Origin: JAVBSX01 sp051660685
GTDB taxonomy: Bacteria; Planctomycetota; Planctomycetia; Pirellulales; Thermoguttaceae
Direction: 5' to 3'
Length of the DNA stretch: 43,807 bases
Assembly (NCBI GenBank): GCA_051660685.1
Contig: JBOFQB010000008.1
Span: forward strand, 1 to 43,807
A model generated the notes under the pieces. The model had not been told where the DNA came from. It ran no database searches and saw only the letters and a list, made by a program, of their open reading frames with translations. The position numbers and the translations under genes were made by a program. How positions within the stretch are numbered: the stretch's first letter is position 1; every line of letters starts with the position of its first letter. Positions 1-8,159 of the stretch are shown piece after piece.

Positions 1-534
1 ACGAACACACTGTGGAATTTGTTTGGGCATTTGCTCCTCCGTAAGGGTTTATCATTTGAGGAGATAGCGTACCCGAAATTTCCGTTTTAGGACAGATCAA
101 TTTGACACTTACTGTGTAAAAAACTTTGGAAACGCTCTAGCCGGATGAACAACATTCTGCGCGTATTTCAGAAAGAAGGTAGGAGTTAGGAAATGGGGGA
201 CAGGGGATTAGGGGGAAGAATTGAGAATGGAGAAGGACAGAAAAACGGTGATCTGATGCAGGATCGGTCCTGTTGCGGCAAAACAAGGATTGCTCCTCCC
301 TGATCTCTATCCCCCAAACCCCTATTCCCTATTTTCTACCTTCTCTTACGCGGGATACATGCCCCTTTCTGACTTTGTGATTGTCTTGCAATCCCCCCGC
401 CCCCTTGTTGTTTTTTCGCTTTCTGCGACAATTCGGGTGATTCTCTTGACATCCCAACAACCTTCAACGTTGCTTTCGATCTCCAAAGAGGACAATCCTC
501 AGGATGTCACATTCCTTTTTTTTATTAGCAAAAT
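1..534. other. Intergenic region before EF-G, mostly repeat
   Basis: No convincing gene is seen here. The stretch holds one R1 repeat (about 175-343) flanked by two half copies of the R2 palindrome (about 136-165 and 347-360). The last 180 bases before the EF-G start are pyrimidine-rich. No clear ribosome binding site precedes the EF-G ATG. Confidence 0.6.
175..343 (+). repeat. R1 dispersed repeat, copy A
   Basis: The element begins GAAGGTAGGAGTTAGG and ends in the complementary CTACCTTC, so its ends can pair. A core starting GAATTGAGAATGG and containing GGCAAAACAAGGATTGCTCC is shared at about 90% by eye with copy B at 2818-2992, and in inverse orientation with copy C at 3728-3876. It looks non-coding; an open frame starting in its right end at 290 runs on into the EF-G gene in another frame and is a shadow. 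Left and right R2 half-palindromes flank it. Confidence 0.8.
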
Positions 535-2817
535 ATGTCAGCAATTCGCAATTGGCGGAATATCGGTATTTCTGCCCATATTGATTCCGGAAAAACAACT
601 CTCAGCGAACGAATACTGTATTACACTGGTCGTCTTCACAAAATCGGTGAGGTCCATGATGGAGGGGCAACGATGGATCACATGGACCTTGAGCAAGAAC
701 GTGGAATAACGATTACAAGTGCGGCGACGAACGTACAATGGAAGGGGACCACGATCAACCTGATTGACACCCCCGGGCATGTTGATTTTACGGTTGAAGT
801 CGAACGGAGTTTGCGGGTTCTGGACGCTGCTGTTCTGGTTCTCTGCTCGGTTGGAGGTGTTCAGGCCCAATCCATTACGATTGATCGCCAAATGCGACGA
901 TATGGGGTTCCCCGAATCGCCCTGATTAACAAAATGGACCGAACTGGGGCCAATCCTCAACGAGTTGTTCGGCAATTGCACGAAAAATTGGATTGTGATG
1001 CTGTTCTCATGCAATTGCCGATTGGGGCGGAATCACAATTTGAAGGGGTGATTAACTTGATTGAGGGGAAAGCGATCTACTTTGACGGACCGCAAGGAGA
1101 AACGGTTCGGACGGAAGAGGTTCCCGCTGAAATGCAGTCGGAATATCAGACGGCGCGACAACATTTGCTTGAGACGCTCTCCATGTACAGCGACGAGTTA
1201 ATGGAGAAGTTGCTCAGCGGAGAAGAACCATCCCTCGATTTGGTTCATCATGTTGTTCGTTCCGCCGTTTGGGCGCGACAATTGACACCTGTTTTTCTCG
1301 GTTCGGCGTATAGAAACAAAGGTATACAACCGCTTTTGGACGCGATTAACCTTTATCTTCCGTCCCCGCTTGATTGTGATTATTTCGCCTTTCAGAATGG
1401 TGAGGGGGATTTAGACGAAGTGGTTGCAACGGATGATTCCAACAATTCGGTTGATTCTGGTTCTGCCGACACAAAATCATCCGATGCTTCTTCACTTGAT
1501 GATTCGGCGTCCCCAGATCATGGAATGGTTGTGACCGAATCGAAAGACAGTCTGGACGAAGAATCCGGCTTTGCAGTTGGTTCTTCGCTTACATCGAGCG
1601 AACGCCAAATGAGCCGAAAACTGCAATTGAAGACGGATCCGAAACTGCCGTTTGTTGGTATGGCGTTCAAAACCGTTGAAGACCCTTACGGAACTTTGAC
1701 GTTTGTCCGCATTTATCAAGGGACATTGCTTAAAGGAGGGACTTATTTCAATCAGCGGACAGGGGAAAAGCAACGAATCAGTCGTCTTTTCAGGATGCAC
1801 GCCGATCAACGGGAAGAGTTGGACCGGGCAGAAGCGGGGGACATTGTTGCAGTGATCGGGATTGATTGCAACAGCGGGGAGACATTTGCCGAGAAGAAGA
1901 ATTACTGTACACTGGAATCGATTTACGTTCCTGAACCTGTTATTCAGGTTGCAATCAAAGCGGCCCAAACGCGGGATGCCGACAAGTTGGGCAAAGCCCT
2001 TTATCGATTTCGGAAAGAGGACCCAACTTTGTCAATCACGACCGATCAGGAAAGTGGTGAGACGTTGATTGCGGGAATGGGGGAATTGCATCTGGAGATA
2101 TACATTGAGCGGATTCGTCGGGAACACAAAGTCGAGGTGCTCACCTCACCCCCGAAAGTGAATTATCGTGAAGCTCCAACGGTCGCGGTTGATTTTGATG
2201 TCCGACATAAGAAACAATCGGGAGGAAGTGGACAATTTGCGCATATTGTTGGAACGATGTCGCCGATTCCTGAAGAGAGTGAGAGTGAAGAGACATTTAT
2301 TTTTGTGAGCAAGATAACGGGGGGGGTGATTCCGCAGAATTACATTCCGGCGATTGAGAAGGGATTTCGCGGGTCGCTTGCAAAAGGTCCGGTTGCGGGA
2401 TTTCCCATTGTTGGTCTTTCCATTCTCATTAACGACGGATCGTTTCACGCCGTTGACAGTAGTGATCTGGCGTTTCGGATTTGTGCTCAAACCGCTCTTC
2501 GAGAGACGTTTGTCAGGATGAAACCGACGTTACTTGAACCGATTATGAAGCTGGAAATCGAATGTCCCAGTCAATTTCAGGGCAATGTGGTTGGAGATGT
2601 CAACTCACGTCGCGGAATCATTGCGATTACGGAGACAATGGGGGCGACGACGCGGATTGAATGTGAGATTCCGCTTGCTGAGACATTTGGTTATTCGACG
2701 ACCTTGAGGAGCATGACGCAAGGACAAGGGACTTTTTCTATGGAGTTTGCCAAATTCCGACGAGTTCCGAGTTCGATTCAGGAGGAAATCGTTCGATTGC
2801 GGAATAAACGACAGTAA
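535..2817 (+). CDS. fusA: Translation elongation factor G (EF-G) with an acidic insertion
   Basis: This GTPase drives ribosomal translocation (or, for some paralogues, ribosome recycling) in the cytoplasm. Visible G-domain motifs are the P-loop AHIDSGKT (residues 14-21), the switch I stretch ERGITI (55-60), DTPGHVD (78-84) and NKMD (132-135). Domains II-V follow, with domain IV starting near KVNYREAP. At 760 aa it is about 60 residues longer than a usual EF-G. The excess is a Ser/Asp/Glu-rich low-complexity segment at about residues 287-361, between the G domain and domain II. The Ser in AHIDSGKTT instead of Ala recalls mitochondrial EF-G1 and the spdEFG-type paralogues, so this may be one of several EF-G copies in the genome. 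The ATG at 535 puts MSAIRNWRNIGI directly before the P-loop as in the family; no clear Shine-Dalgarno is visible. Confidence 0.95.
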   Translation: MSAIRNWRNIGISAHIDSGKTTLSERILYYTGRLHKIGEVHDGGATMDHMDLEQERGITITSAATNVQWKGTTINLIDTPGHVDFTVEVERSLRVLDAAVLVLCSVGGVQAQSITIDRQMRRYGVPRIALINKMDRTGANPQRVVRQLHEKLDCDAVLMQLPIGAESQFEGVINLIEGKAIYFDGPQGETVRTEEVPAEMQSEYQTARQHLLETLSMYSDELMEKLLSGEEPSLDLVHHVVRSAVWARQLTPVFLGSAYRNKGIQPLLDAINLYLPSPLDCDYFAFQNGEGDLDEVVATDDSNNSVDSGSADTKSSDASSLDDSASPDHGMVVTESKDSLDEESGFAVGSSLTSSERQMSRKLQLKTDPKLPFVGMAFKTVEDPYGTLTFVRIYQGTLLKGGTYFNQRTGEKQRISRLFRMHADQREELDRAEAGDIVAVIGIDCNSGETFAEKKNYCTLESIYVPEPVIQVAIKAAQTRDADKLGKALYRFRKEDPTLSITTDQESGETLIAGMGELHLEIYIERIRREHKVEVLTSPPKVNYREAPTVAVDFDVRHKKQSGGSGQFAHIVGTMSPIPEESESEETFIFVSKITGGVIPQNYIPAIEKGFRGSLAKGPVAGFPIVGLSILINDGSFHAVDSSDLAFRICAQTALRETFVRMKPTLLEPIMKLEIECPSQFQGNVVGDVNSRRGIIAITETMGATTRIECEIPLAETFGYSTTLRSMTQGQGTFSMEFAKFRRVPSSIQEEIVRLRNKRQ

Positions 2818-2992
2818 ATGGGGGATAGAGGATAGGGACTGGGGGATAGGGAATAGGTGAAGAATTGAGAATTGAGAATGGAACAGGACAGAAAAACGTG
2901 ATCTGACGCATGATCGGTCCTATTGCGGCAAAACAAGGATTGCTCCTCCCTAATCCCTATCCCCCAACCCCTACCTCCTAACTCCTACCTTC
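2818..2992 (+). repeat. R1 dispersed repeat, copy B
   Basis: Same orientation as copy A. It starts directly after the EF-G stop codon with GGGGGATAGAGGATAGGG and ends CTCCTACCTTC, 16 bases before the CYTH gene start. The G-rich left arm and C-rich right arm are complementary over much of their length, so the transcript could fold into a long hairpin between the two genes. Confidence 0.8.
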
Positions 2993-3008
2993 TCTCCTAA
3001 AGCAACAG

Positions 3009-3662
3009 ATGTCGATTACCCCCTCTTATGAGGTTGAACTCAAGTATCGGTTGACGGATTTGCCCGGTTTAGAACAATTTCTTGCCGAACAAGGGCAAAG
3101 ACTCGGTCCGCCTGTTGAAGAAGTGGACCAGTATTATCAACATCCAGCTCGTGATTTTGCGAGGACAGATGAGGGACTCCGAATCCGGCGTTCACGAAGG
3201 TTGGAATCGTCGTTGGAACGGGGGACTGTTCGGTTGATTCAACGAGCAACGCAACCAGATGAAGCGGCTTGCTTTTTGACGTATAAGGGGCCGAAAATCG
3301 ACGAAACGACCAAAACGCGAACGGAGATTGACCTTCCTCTTTTGGTCGAAGATGTCGAGCGTTGGGACCTGTTGTTGACTCATCTTGGGTTTCAGCCCGT
3401 TCAAGAGGTTGTTAAAATTCGCCGAACAGCCGCGATTTCGATTCAGCAACGCGAGATTTCCTTAACCGTTGATTATCTCCCGAAATTAGTCCGTCCGACG
3501 GAATCCGGGTCTTTTATTGAGATAGAGACGATTGTTGGTCGGGACGGGGACGAACTGGAATCGGCGAAAGAGGTTTTGCTGCATTTGGCGGAACAACTTG
3601 CACTTGGCGAACCAATCCGAGAAGGTTATCTGGAGCTTATTCTCGAAAAAACAAAGTATTGA
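3009..3662 (+). CDS. CYTH domain protein (CyaB/thiamine-triphosphatase-like)
   Basis: CYTH proteins form an eight-stranded tunnel that binds triphosphates. Members include class IV adenylyl cyclase, thiamine triphosphatase and inorganic triphosphatase. The diagnostic N-terminal ExExK is present as EVELK at residues 8-12. It is followed by the basic RIRR stretch near residue 60, then YKGPK and TRTEID, which correspond to the alternating charged strands of the tunnel. At 217 aa it is a stand-alone CYTH domain without a CHAD partner. Which triphosphate it uses cannot be told from sequence. It lies downstream of EF-G behind an R1 repeat, with no obvious ribosome binding site before the ATG. Confidence 0.88.
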   Translation: MSITPSYEVELKYRLTDLPGLEQFLAEQGQRLGPPVEEVDQYYQHPARDFARTDEGLRIRRSRRLESSLERGTVRLIQRATQPDEAACFLTYKGPKIDETTKTRTEIDLPLLVEDVERWDLLLTHLGFQPVQEVVKIRRTAAISIQQREISLTVDYLPKLVRPTESGSFIEIETIVGRDGDELESAKEVLLHLAEQLALGEPIREGYLELILEKTKY

Positions 3663-3695
3663 GACGTGAGACAGTCGCATAAGCGACGACAAAAT

Positions 3696-3909
3696 GTTTA
3701 GCCGCGATACAACGTATCGCGCTCAGAGAAGGTAGAAGTTAGGGAATAGGGGTTGGGGGATAGGGATTAGGGAGGAACACTCCTCGTTTTGCCGGAATAG
3801 GACCGATCATACGTCAGATCACCGTTTTTCTGTCCTTTTCAATTCGCAATTCTTCCCCCTATCCCCTATCCCCCACAATAACTCGCAGAATGTTGTTCTG
3901 CGGTTAAAC
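3696..3909. repeat. R2 half-palindromes enclosing R1 copy C
   Basis: The left arm starts GTTTAGCCGCGATACAACG (3696-3722) and the right arm ends TTCTGCGGTTAAAC (3884-3909). These outer arms are inverted relative to each other and match the ends of the intact R2 palindromes at 31006 and 31539. R1 copy C lies between them, so the arrangement looks nested. The element fills the convergent gap between the CYTH gene and the dehydrogenase gene. Confidence 0.7.
3728..3876 (-). repeat. R1 dispersed repeat, copy C (inverse orientation)
   Basis: It begins GAAGGTAGAAGTTAGGG and ends CCCCTATCCCCC. Read on the minus strand its core (GGACAGAAAAACGGTGATCTG) lines up with copies A and B. It is slightly shorter and more diverged, for example CCGG for TGCGG in the centre. 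Confidence 0.75.
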
Positions 3910-3917
3910 GACACTAT

Positions 3918-4991
3918 CTAAAGATTCTCGCAAACCAAATCCCCCACTTCGGTTGTCGAGAAACCCATTTTTCCGGCTGCTTGACTCTTCATCTTGGTTC
4001 CCGTCACCTTCATGATCGACTGTTTGACCCGATCTGCTGCTTTGGTGAAACCTTCCTGCTCCAACAACATTCCAACAGCACTGATCGTTGCAATCGGGTT
4101 AATGACGTTCAAACCTGTGTACTTCGGCGCACTCCCCCCCATTGGTTCATACATACTAGTCCCGCCCGGTTCAGGATTGATGTTCCCCCCTGCTGCAACC
4201 CCCATTCCTCCTTGAAGAATGCCCGCCAAATCCGTGATAATGTCCCCAAACATGTTGGTTGTGACAATGACATCGTAGTATTCAGGGTTTTTCACCATCC
4301 ACATGCAGCAAGCGTCAACATGATTGTAATCGGTTTTGACATCGGGGTAATCTTTGGCGACTTCTTGGAATGTTCTCCACCATAAATCATGTCCATAAGT
4401 GAGGACATTCGTTTTGGCGACAAGCGTGAGCATTTTCCCTTTCGGATTGTTCCGTTTTTGGGTGTATTCAAAAGCCCAACGAATACACCGTTCACAACCT
4501 TTTCGTGTATAAACGGCTGTTTGCGTTGCAACTTCATCAGGTGTTCCTTTTTTCAACCAACCGCCGATTCCAGCGTACATGTCCTCGGTATTTTCGCGGA
4601 CGACGACGAAATCAATGTCTTCGGGTTTTTTATCTTTAAGCGGGGTTTCAACGCCGGGAAAAAGTTTGACGGGACGGAGATTGATGTACTGATCGTAAGC
4701 GAATCGCAAACGGAGTAACAGTCCCCGTTCAAGCACGCCCGGTTGAACATCAGGATGTCCGATTGCACCCAAGAGAATCGACGAATAAGAACGGAGTTTG
4801 TCAATTTCCTCCTCGGTAATGACGATTCCGGTTTTCAGATAACGATTCCCGCAAATGTCGCTGAAATCATCGTATTGAAAGGGAATGTTTTCCAGTTTCG
4901 TAACGGCATGGAGGACTTTGAGACCTTCTGCAACGACTTCGGGACCCGTTCCGTCCCCCCCCATAACTGCGATTTTAAGAGCTTTGCTCAT
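3918..4991 (-). CDS. leuB: Isopropylmalate/isocitrate dehydrogenase family protein
   Basis: This is a beta-decarboxylating NAD-dependent dehydrogenase of the 3-isopropylmalate/isocitrate family, 357 aa, a usual length for LeuB. The N-terminal MGGDGTGPEV nucleotide-fold start, the substrate arginine region LRLRFAYDQYINLRP, VVVRENTEDMYAG and the metal-binding aspartates in FGDIITDLAG are all present. The cofactor loop reads EPMGGSAP where classical LeuB has EPxHGSAP, so the assignment to leucine synthesis rather than another 2-hydroxyacid is likely but not certain. No leuA, leuC or leuD gene is adjacent. AAAGG lies about seven bases before the ATG. The leader upstream carries three copies of a short repeat (5011-5075). 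Confidence 0.85.
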   Translation of the reverse strand: MSKALKIAVMGGDGTGPEVVAEGLKVLHAVTKLENIPFQYDDFSDICGNRYLKTGIVITEEEIDKLRSYSSILLGAIGHPDVQPGVLERGLLLRLRFAYDQYINLRPVKLFPGVETPLKDKKPEDIDFVVVRENTEDMYAGIGGWLKKGTPDEVATQTAVYTRKGCERCIRWAFEYTQKRNNPKGKMLTLVAKTNVLTYGHDLWWRTFQEVAKDYPDVKTDYNHVDACCMWMVKNPEYYDVIVTTNMFGDIITDLAGILQGGMGVAAGGNINPEPGGTSMYEPMGGSAPKYTGLNVINPIATISAVGMLLEQEGFTKAADRVKQSIMKVTGTKMKSQAAGKMGFSTTEVGDLVCENL

Positions 4992-5010
4992 TGTTTACCT
5001 TTTCCGTAGT

Positions 5011-5075
5011 GATCGTGTTGTAAAAAAATGAAAATGGATCGTATTGTAAAAAATGGATCGTACTGTAAAAATTGA
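5011..5075 (-). promoter_or_regulatory. Triple direct repeat in the leuB leader
   Basis: On the plus strand the unit GATCGTATTGTAAAAAATG appears three times (5011-5030, 5036-5055 and 5057-5075, with one or two differences each). Read toward the gene it is TTTTTACAATACGATC. Its position just upstream of the dehydrogenase fits iterated operator sites, or repeated -10-like TACAAT boxes. No regulator is identified. Confidence 0.4.
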
Positions 5076-5184
5076 CCAAATTGACAAAGAGAACGAAACA
5101 TCCACATTTTAGTTGTTGCTCGCCAATCCCGCAATGAGGGGAGGTTTTACGACGAGAGAACAGGGAAACAGAGTACCTTCTCCT

Positions 5185-5365
5185 CAGACTGCTAACAAGT
5201 TTGGTGTTGCGCTTTGAACCGAGCCGGGTCAGACGGGTTTGTTTTTACCACTAAAGACACTAAAGACACGAAAAAACCGTATTTTGTGAGATTTTCGTGA
5301 CTTTCGTGATTTTCGTGGTTCAAAAATGAAAATTGCTCCTTTTCGCGGAACTTGTTAGCGGACTG
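5185..5365 (+). mobile_element. MITE-like element, copy 1 (181 bp)
   Basis: The ends are inverted repeats: CAGACTGCTAACAAGTT on the left and AACTTGTTAGCGGACTG on the right (15 of 17 positions match when paired). It is flanked by ACCTTCTCCT (5175-5184) and ACCTTCTGCT (5366-5375), a 9-of-10 direct duplication. The interior carries ACCACTAAAGACACTAAAGAC and a partly complementary TTTCGTGATTTTCGTGGT arm. It has no transposase and would need one in trans. The second copy lies at 35899-36077 in the opposite orientation. Confidence 0.8.
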
Positions 5366-5507
5366 ACCTTCTGCTACAACCTGAAATTTCAAACTTGACT
5401 TTTTGGTGTAGATCGGGATAATACCCGTGTTCGCATTGATGTCGGTTGGTCGCTTTTCCTGACTGATGTTGATTGTGGTTCAACCTCGTTCACAACCGTT
5501 TCGCTGC

Positions 5508-5828
5508 ATGAAGCAATTTTCTGTTCAAGATAAATTAGGTCTCTCTTCCATTGTCCTTCTGTGTATTGCCGCTTTGACTTACGGTTTGCACTATGCAGGT
5601 GTTTCTTCGGTTAAACCAATTGCCGCTTCCTTGCGTCTCGGTCTCCCCCTCTTCTTTCTTTGGTTAGCTTGGCCCGATATTGCCCGCTTTCCACGTTGGA
5701 TTCTCGCCGCTATAATTCCGACAACAATCATCGTCGCAATTTGGCCGAGATTGTTGCTCATTGTGATCCCCTTAGGTCTTTTACTTCTGTTTTTACAACC
5801 CAAACAACGAAAAACGAAAAAAAAATGA
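5508..5828 (+). CDS. Small membrane protein of unknown function
   Basis: I do not recognise this 106-aa protein. It shows three or four hydrophobic stretches (starting LSSIVLLCIAALTYGL, then LGLPLFFLWLAW, then a segment covering ILAAIIPTTIIVAI and LLLIVIPLGLLLLFL) and a lysine/arginine tail ending KQRKTKKK, so the C-terminus is probably cytoplasmic. The ATG at 5508 gives MKQFSVQDK directly before the first helix; an upstream ATG at 5466 would add 14 residues. The stop overlaps the next start as ATGA, which points to translational coupling with the DsbD-like gene and perhaps a shared role in the membrane. Confidence 0.6.
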   Translation: MKQFSVQDKLGLSSIVLLCIAALTYGLHYAGVSSVKPIAASLRLGLPLFFLWLAWPDIARFPRWILAAIIPTTIIVAIWPRLLLIVIPLGLLLLFLQPKQRKTKKK

Positions 5829-7930
5829 CCATTTTACGCTCTCTGTTCCTGCTCGTATTGTTGTTGCTGTGTTCTTTCACTTCTCTTTTCGCCGTTGATT
5901 TTGGAAATTTACAGAATCTGTACGGAGATTTTCGGAGTCAACCTCAACAGGTTAAGGAGATGTCGATTGAATTTTCGGCGTTTCTTGCCCAACCAGCTCC
6001 AACAAGTCCCCCCTCTGTTGGGGCCTACCTTGTTGTTCAAGCCCGATTAGGGGAAGGTTGGCACTTATATTCGATTACCCAACCAGATGGAGGACCACTT
6101 CGCGGGATGTTTTCTCTTGCCCGGTCCGGGGAGTATGAACCGCTTGGACCATTTCAAACGGCATCTGAGGTTGATGTTGAATACTCGGACCTTTACGACG
6201 GACTTGCGATTGAATCGCATGTCAACTCGGCAACCTGGATTTGTCCACTTCAATTGAACGGGACGACGACAATAGAAACACTTCAAGTGTCGGGAAAGTT
6301 TGACGGACAAATCTGTCAGGACGCAGATCGGGGCGGAGTTTGTGTTCAAGTCAACGGAGAACGCTTTACAGCCGAGTATAGCCCCGATTTTGATGTTGCT
6401 CCGCTTCTTAAAAAAGCGGCTGAAATTGCAGATTTTCTGCAAAAAGTGGGAAAGGGAGAAGAACAATGGAATGAACAAAGAGAGGAACGAGGGGGAGAAG
6501 AACGAGCAGAACAAGGACGAGAGAGGGAAAGACAAGGGGAAAAACAGGGGGGAGAACGGACACTCACGTCTTCGACCGGGTTGACTTCTGCAAAGGGAGA
6601 AGAAGGGTCAAACGAGGGAAAGGGGGCAACCGGGAAAGAACAATTGATCGATCTTGAATACAGACCGCAAGAGACTGTTCAGGTGAACCAGTTGAGTACC
6701 GCTCTGTTGTATGCTTTTTTAGGCGGATTGATTCTTAACATTATGCCCTGTGTTTTGCCCGTTATTGGGCTGAAAATTCTCTCCTTCTTTGAACAGGCGG
6801 GAAAAAGCCGGGTCCGGGCGTTCGTCCTCAATCTCTGGTACTCTCTCGGTCTCCTCTCCGTCTTCATCGTCCTCGCCTTTCTCAGCGTCGGTCTCAGTCG
6901 GATGTTCACTTATGACCTTTTTAACATCATCATGGTCTGCATCGTCTTCACCATGTCGTTAAGTTTAATGGACGTTTGGGAATTGCGGGTTCCCTCTTTT
7001 CTGGGGAGCGGAAAATCGGTTGCCCTTATGGAACAGGAAGGGGCAATTGGGGCGTTTTTCAAAGGGATTATTACGACTTTACTCGCAATTCCATGTGGGG
7101 CCCCTCTTTTGAGTCCGGCATTGAGTTGGGCAGATGAACAGATTCGGGCCGGTTCAAGTACCAATGTTTTGATCGCTTACGTTTGTATAGGACTCGGCAT
7201 GTCCTCACCCTATTTGCTGATCGGGGCGTTTCCTGAACTGCTCCGCTTTCTGCCCAAACCAGGTATGTGGATGCTCACCTTCAAAAAAATTATGGGCTTC
7301 TTCCTCCTCGTTGCAGTCGTATGGATTCTCTACTTTATCTCGCTCGATTGCATTGTTCCGGTTATTGCCCTGCTCTTCGCCCTTTGGTTTGCCTGTTGGT
7401 TGATTGGACGACTTCCTTTAACCGCATCTCAAACCGAACGGGGAATATCTTGGTTTTTTGGACTTTTTGTCGTTATTCTGGTCTTGCTCTTTTCCTTCAA
7501 TCTTCCTAACATCCCCAACCCTTACACGTTGCAGAATGCGATGTCAACTCGATTGAATGATTGGGCAGGAATCAATGAAGAAAAATTTTGGCAACCTTTT
7601 TCTGAAAACAAGCTGAAACATTTTTTAGAGCAGGATCGTCCTGTCCTTGTAGACTTTACTGCCGATTGGTGTATGTCATGCAAGTATTTTGAAGCAACTG
7701 TTCTGCAAACAGAAGAAATCAAGAAACTTTTGGAGGAGAAAGGGGTTGAATCATTAAAAGCCGATTGTACCAAGCAGAATATGGAAGGAGCCGTCTTTCT
7801 CGCCAAGTTGGGGAGCAGTTCCGTCCCCGTCCTCGCCCTGTTCCAACCCGATCACCCCGATCAACCGATTGTGATTCGGGGCGGTTTTAGCCGAAATACC
7901 GTTGTTGATTTACTTCAGACGATTCGCTGA
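5825..7930 (+). CDS. dsbD: DsbD-like thiol:disulfide interchange protein
   Basis: DsbD passes electrons from cytoplasmic thioredoxin across the inner membrane to periplasmic disulfide-handling proteins. The 701-aa product starts with a signal peptide (TILRSLFLLVLLLLCSF), then a beta-rich periplasmic domain to about residue 205. A highly charged Glu/Arg/Gly linker (about 208-273) leads to an eight-helix membrane domain, whose two redox cysteines sit in MPCVLPV (Cys309) and IPCGAPLLSP (Cys424). A C-terminal thioredoxin domain follows with DWCMSCK (Cys616, Cys619). All three functional modules are therefore intact. The ATG at 5825 overlaps the previous stop (ATGA); an upstream in-frame start at 5660 would lie inside that gene and bury the signal peptide. 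The charged linker is unusual and is GA-rich at the DNA level. Confidence 0.9.
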   Translation: MTILRSLFLLVLLLLCSFTSLFAVDFGNLQNLYGDFRSQPQQVKEMSIEFSAFLAQPAPTSPPSVGAYLVVQARLGEGWHLYSITQPDGGPLRGMFSLARSGEYEPLGPFQTASEVDVEYSDLYDGLAIESHVNSATWICPLQLNGTTTIETLQVSGKFDGQICQDADRGGVCVQVNGERFTAEYSPDFDVAPLLKKAAEIADFLQKVGKGEEQWNEQREERGGEERAEQGRERERQGEKQGGERTLTSSTGLTSAKGEEGSNEGKGATGKEQLIDLEYRPQETVQVNQLSTALLYAFLGGLILNIMPCVLPVIGLKILSFFEQAGKSRVRAFVLNLWYSLGLLSVFIVLAFLSVGLSRMFTYDLFNIIMVCIVFTMSLSLMDVWELRVPSFLGSGKSVALMEQEGAIGAFFKGIITTLLAIPCGAPLLSPALSWADEQIRAGSSTNVLIAYVCIGLGMSSPYLLIGAFPELLRFLPKPGMWMLTFKKIMGFFLLVAVVWILYFISLDCIVPVIALLFALWFACWLIGRLPLTASQTERGISWFFGLFVVILVLLFSFNLPNIPNPYTLQNAMSTRLNDWAGINEEKFWQPFSENKLKHFLEQDRPVLVDFTADWCMSCKYFEATVLQTEEIKKLLEEKGVESLKADCTKQNMEGAVFLAKLGSSSVPVLALFQPDHPDQPIVIRGGFSRNTVVDLLQTIR

Positions 7931-8159
7931 AGAAGTTGAACAAATGGTCTTGGAAATCCCTTTAATCCATATAGTCGGAGTAAACCGAATCGTTCAAATG
8001 AAGTTTTTCAAAAAAATTTTTTATCCCCCCTTTTAGGACTCGCTTTTTTTTGCCGGAATCAGTACAATGACCCCATGTTGGGTCACACACCTTTCGTTAC
8101 CTTTCTATAAAACGTATTTTGTTTTACCTTTCGTTCACCTTTTTCATTCGGAGAAAACC

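Noticed and set aside
538..1014. Long minus-strand frame antisense to EF-G
   Set aside because: It mirrors the conserved G-domain codons of EF-G and has no ribosome binding site or family resemblance.
1390..1620. EF-G insertion considered as an intein
   Set aside because: There are no splicing motifs and no Cys/Ser N-terminal block or His-Asn C-terminal block; the segment is short and low in complexity.
5660..5824. Upstream in-frame extension of the DsbD-like gene
   Set aside because: It overlaps the small membrane protein gene and would bury the signal peptide that starts at 5825.
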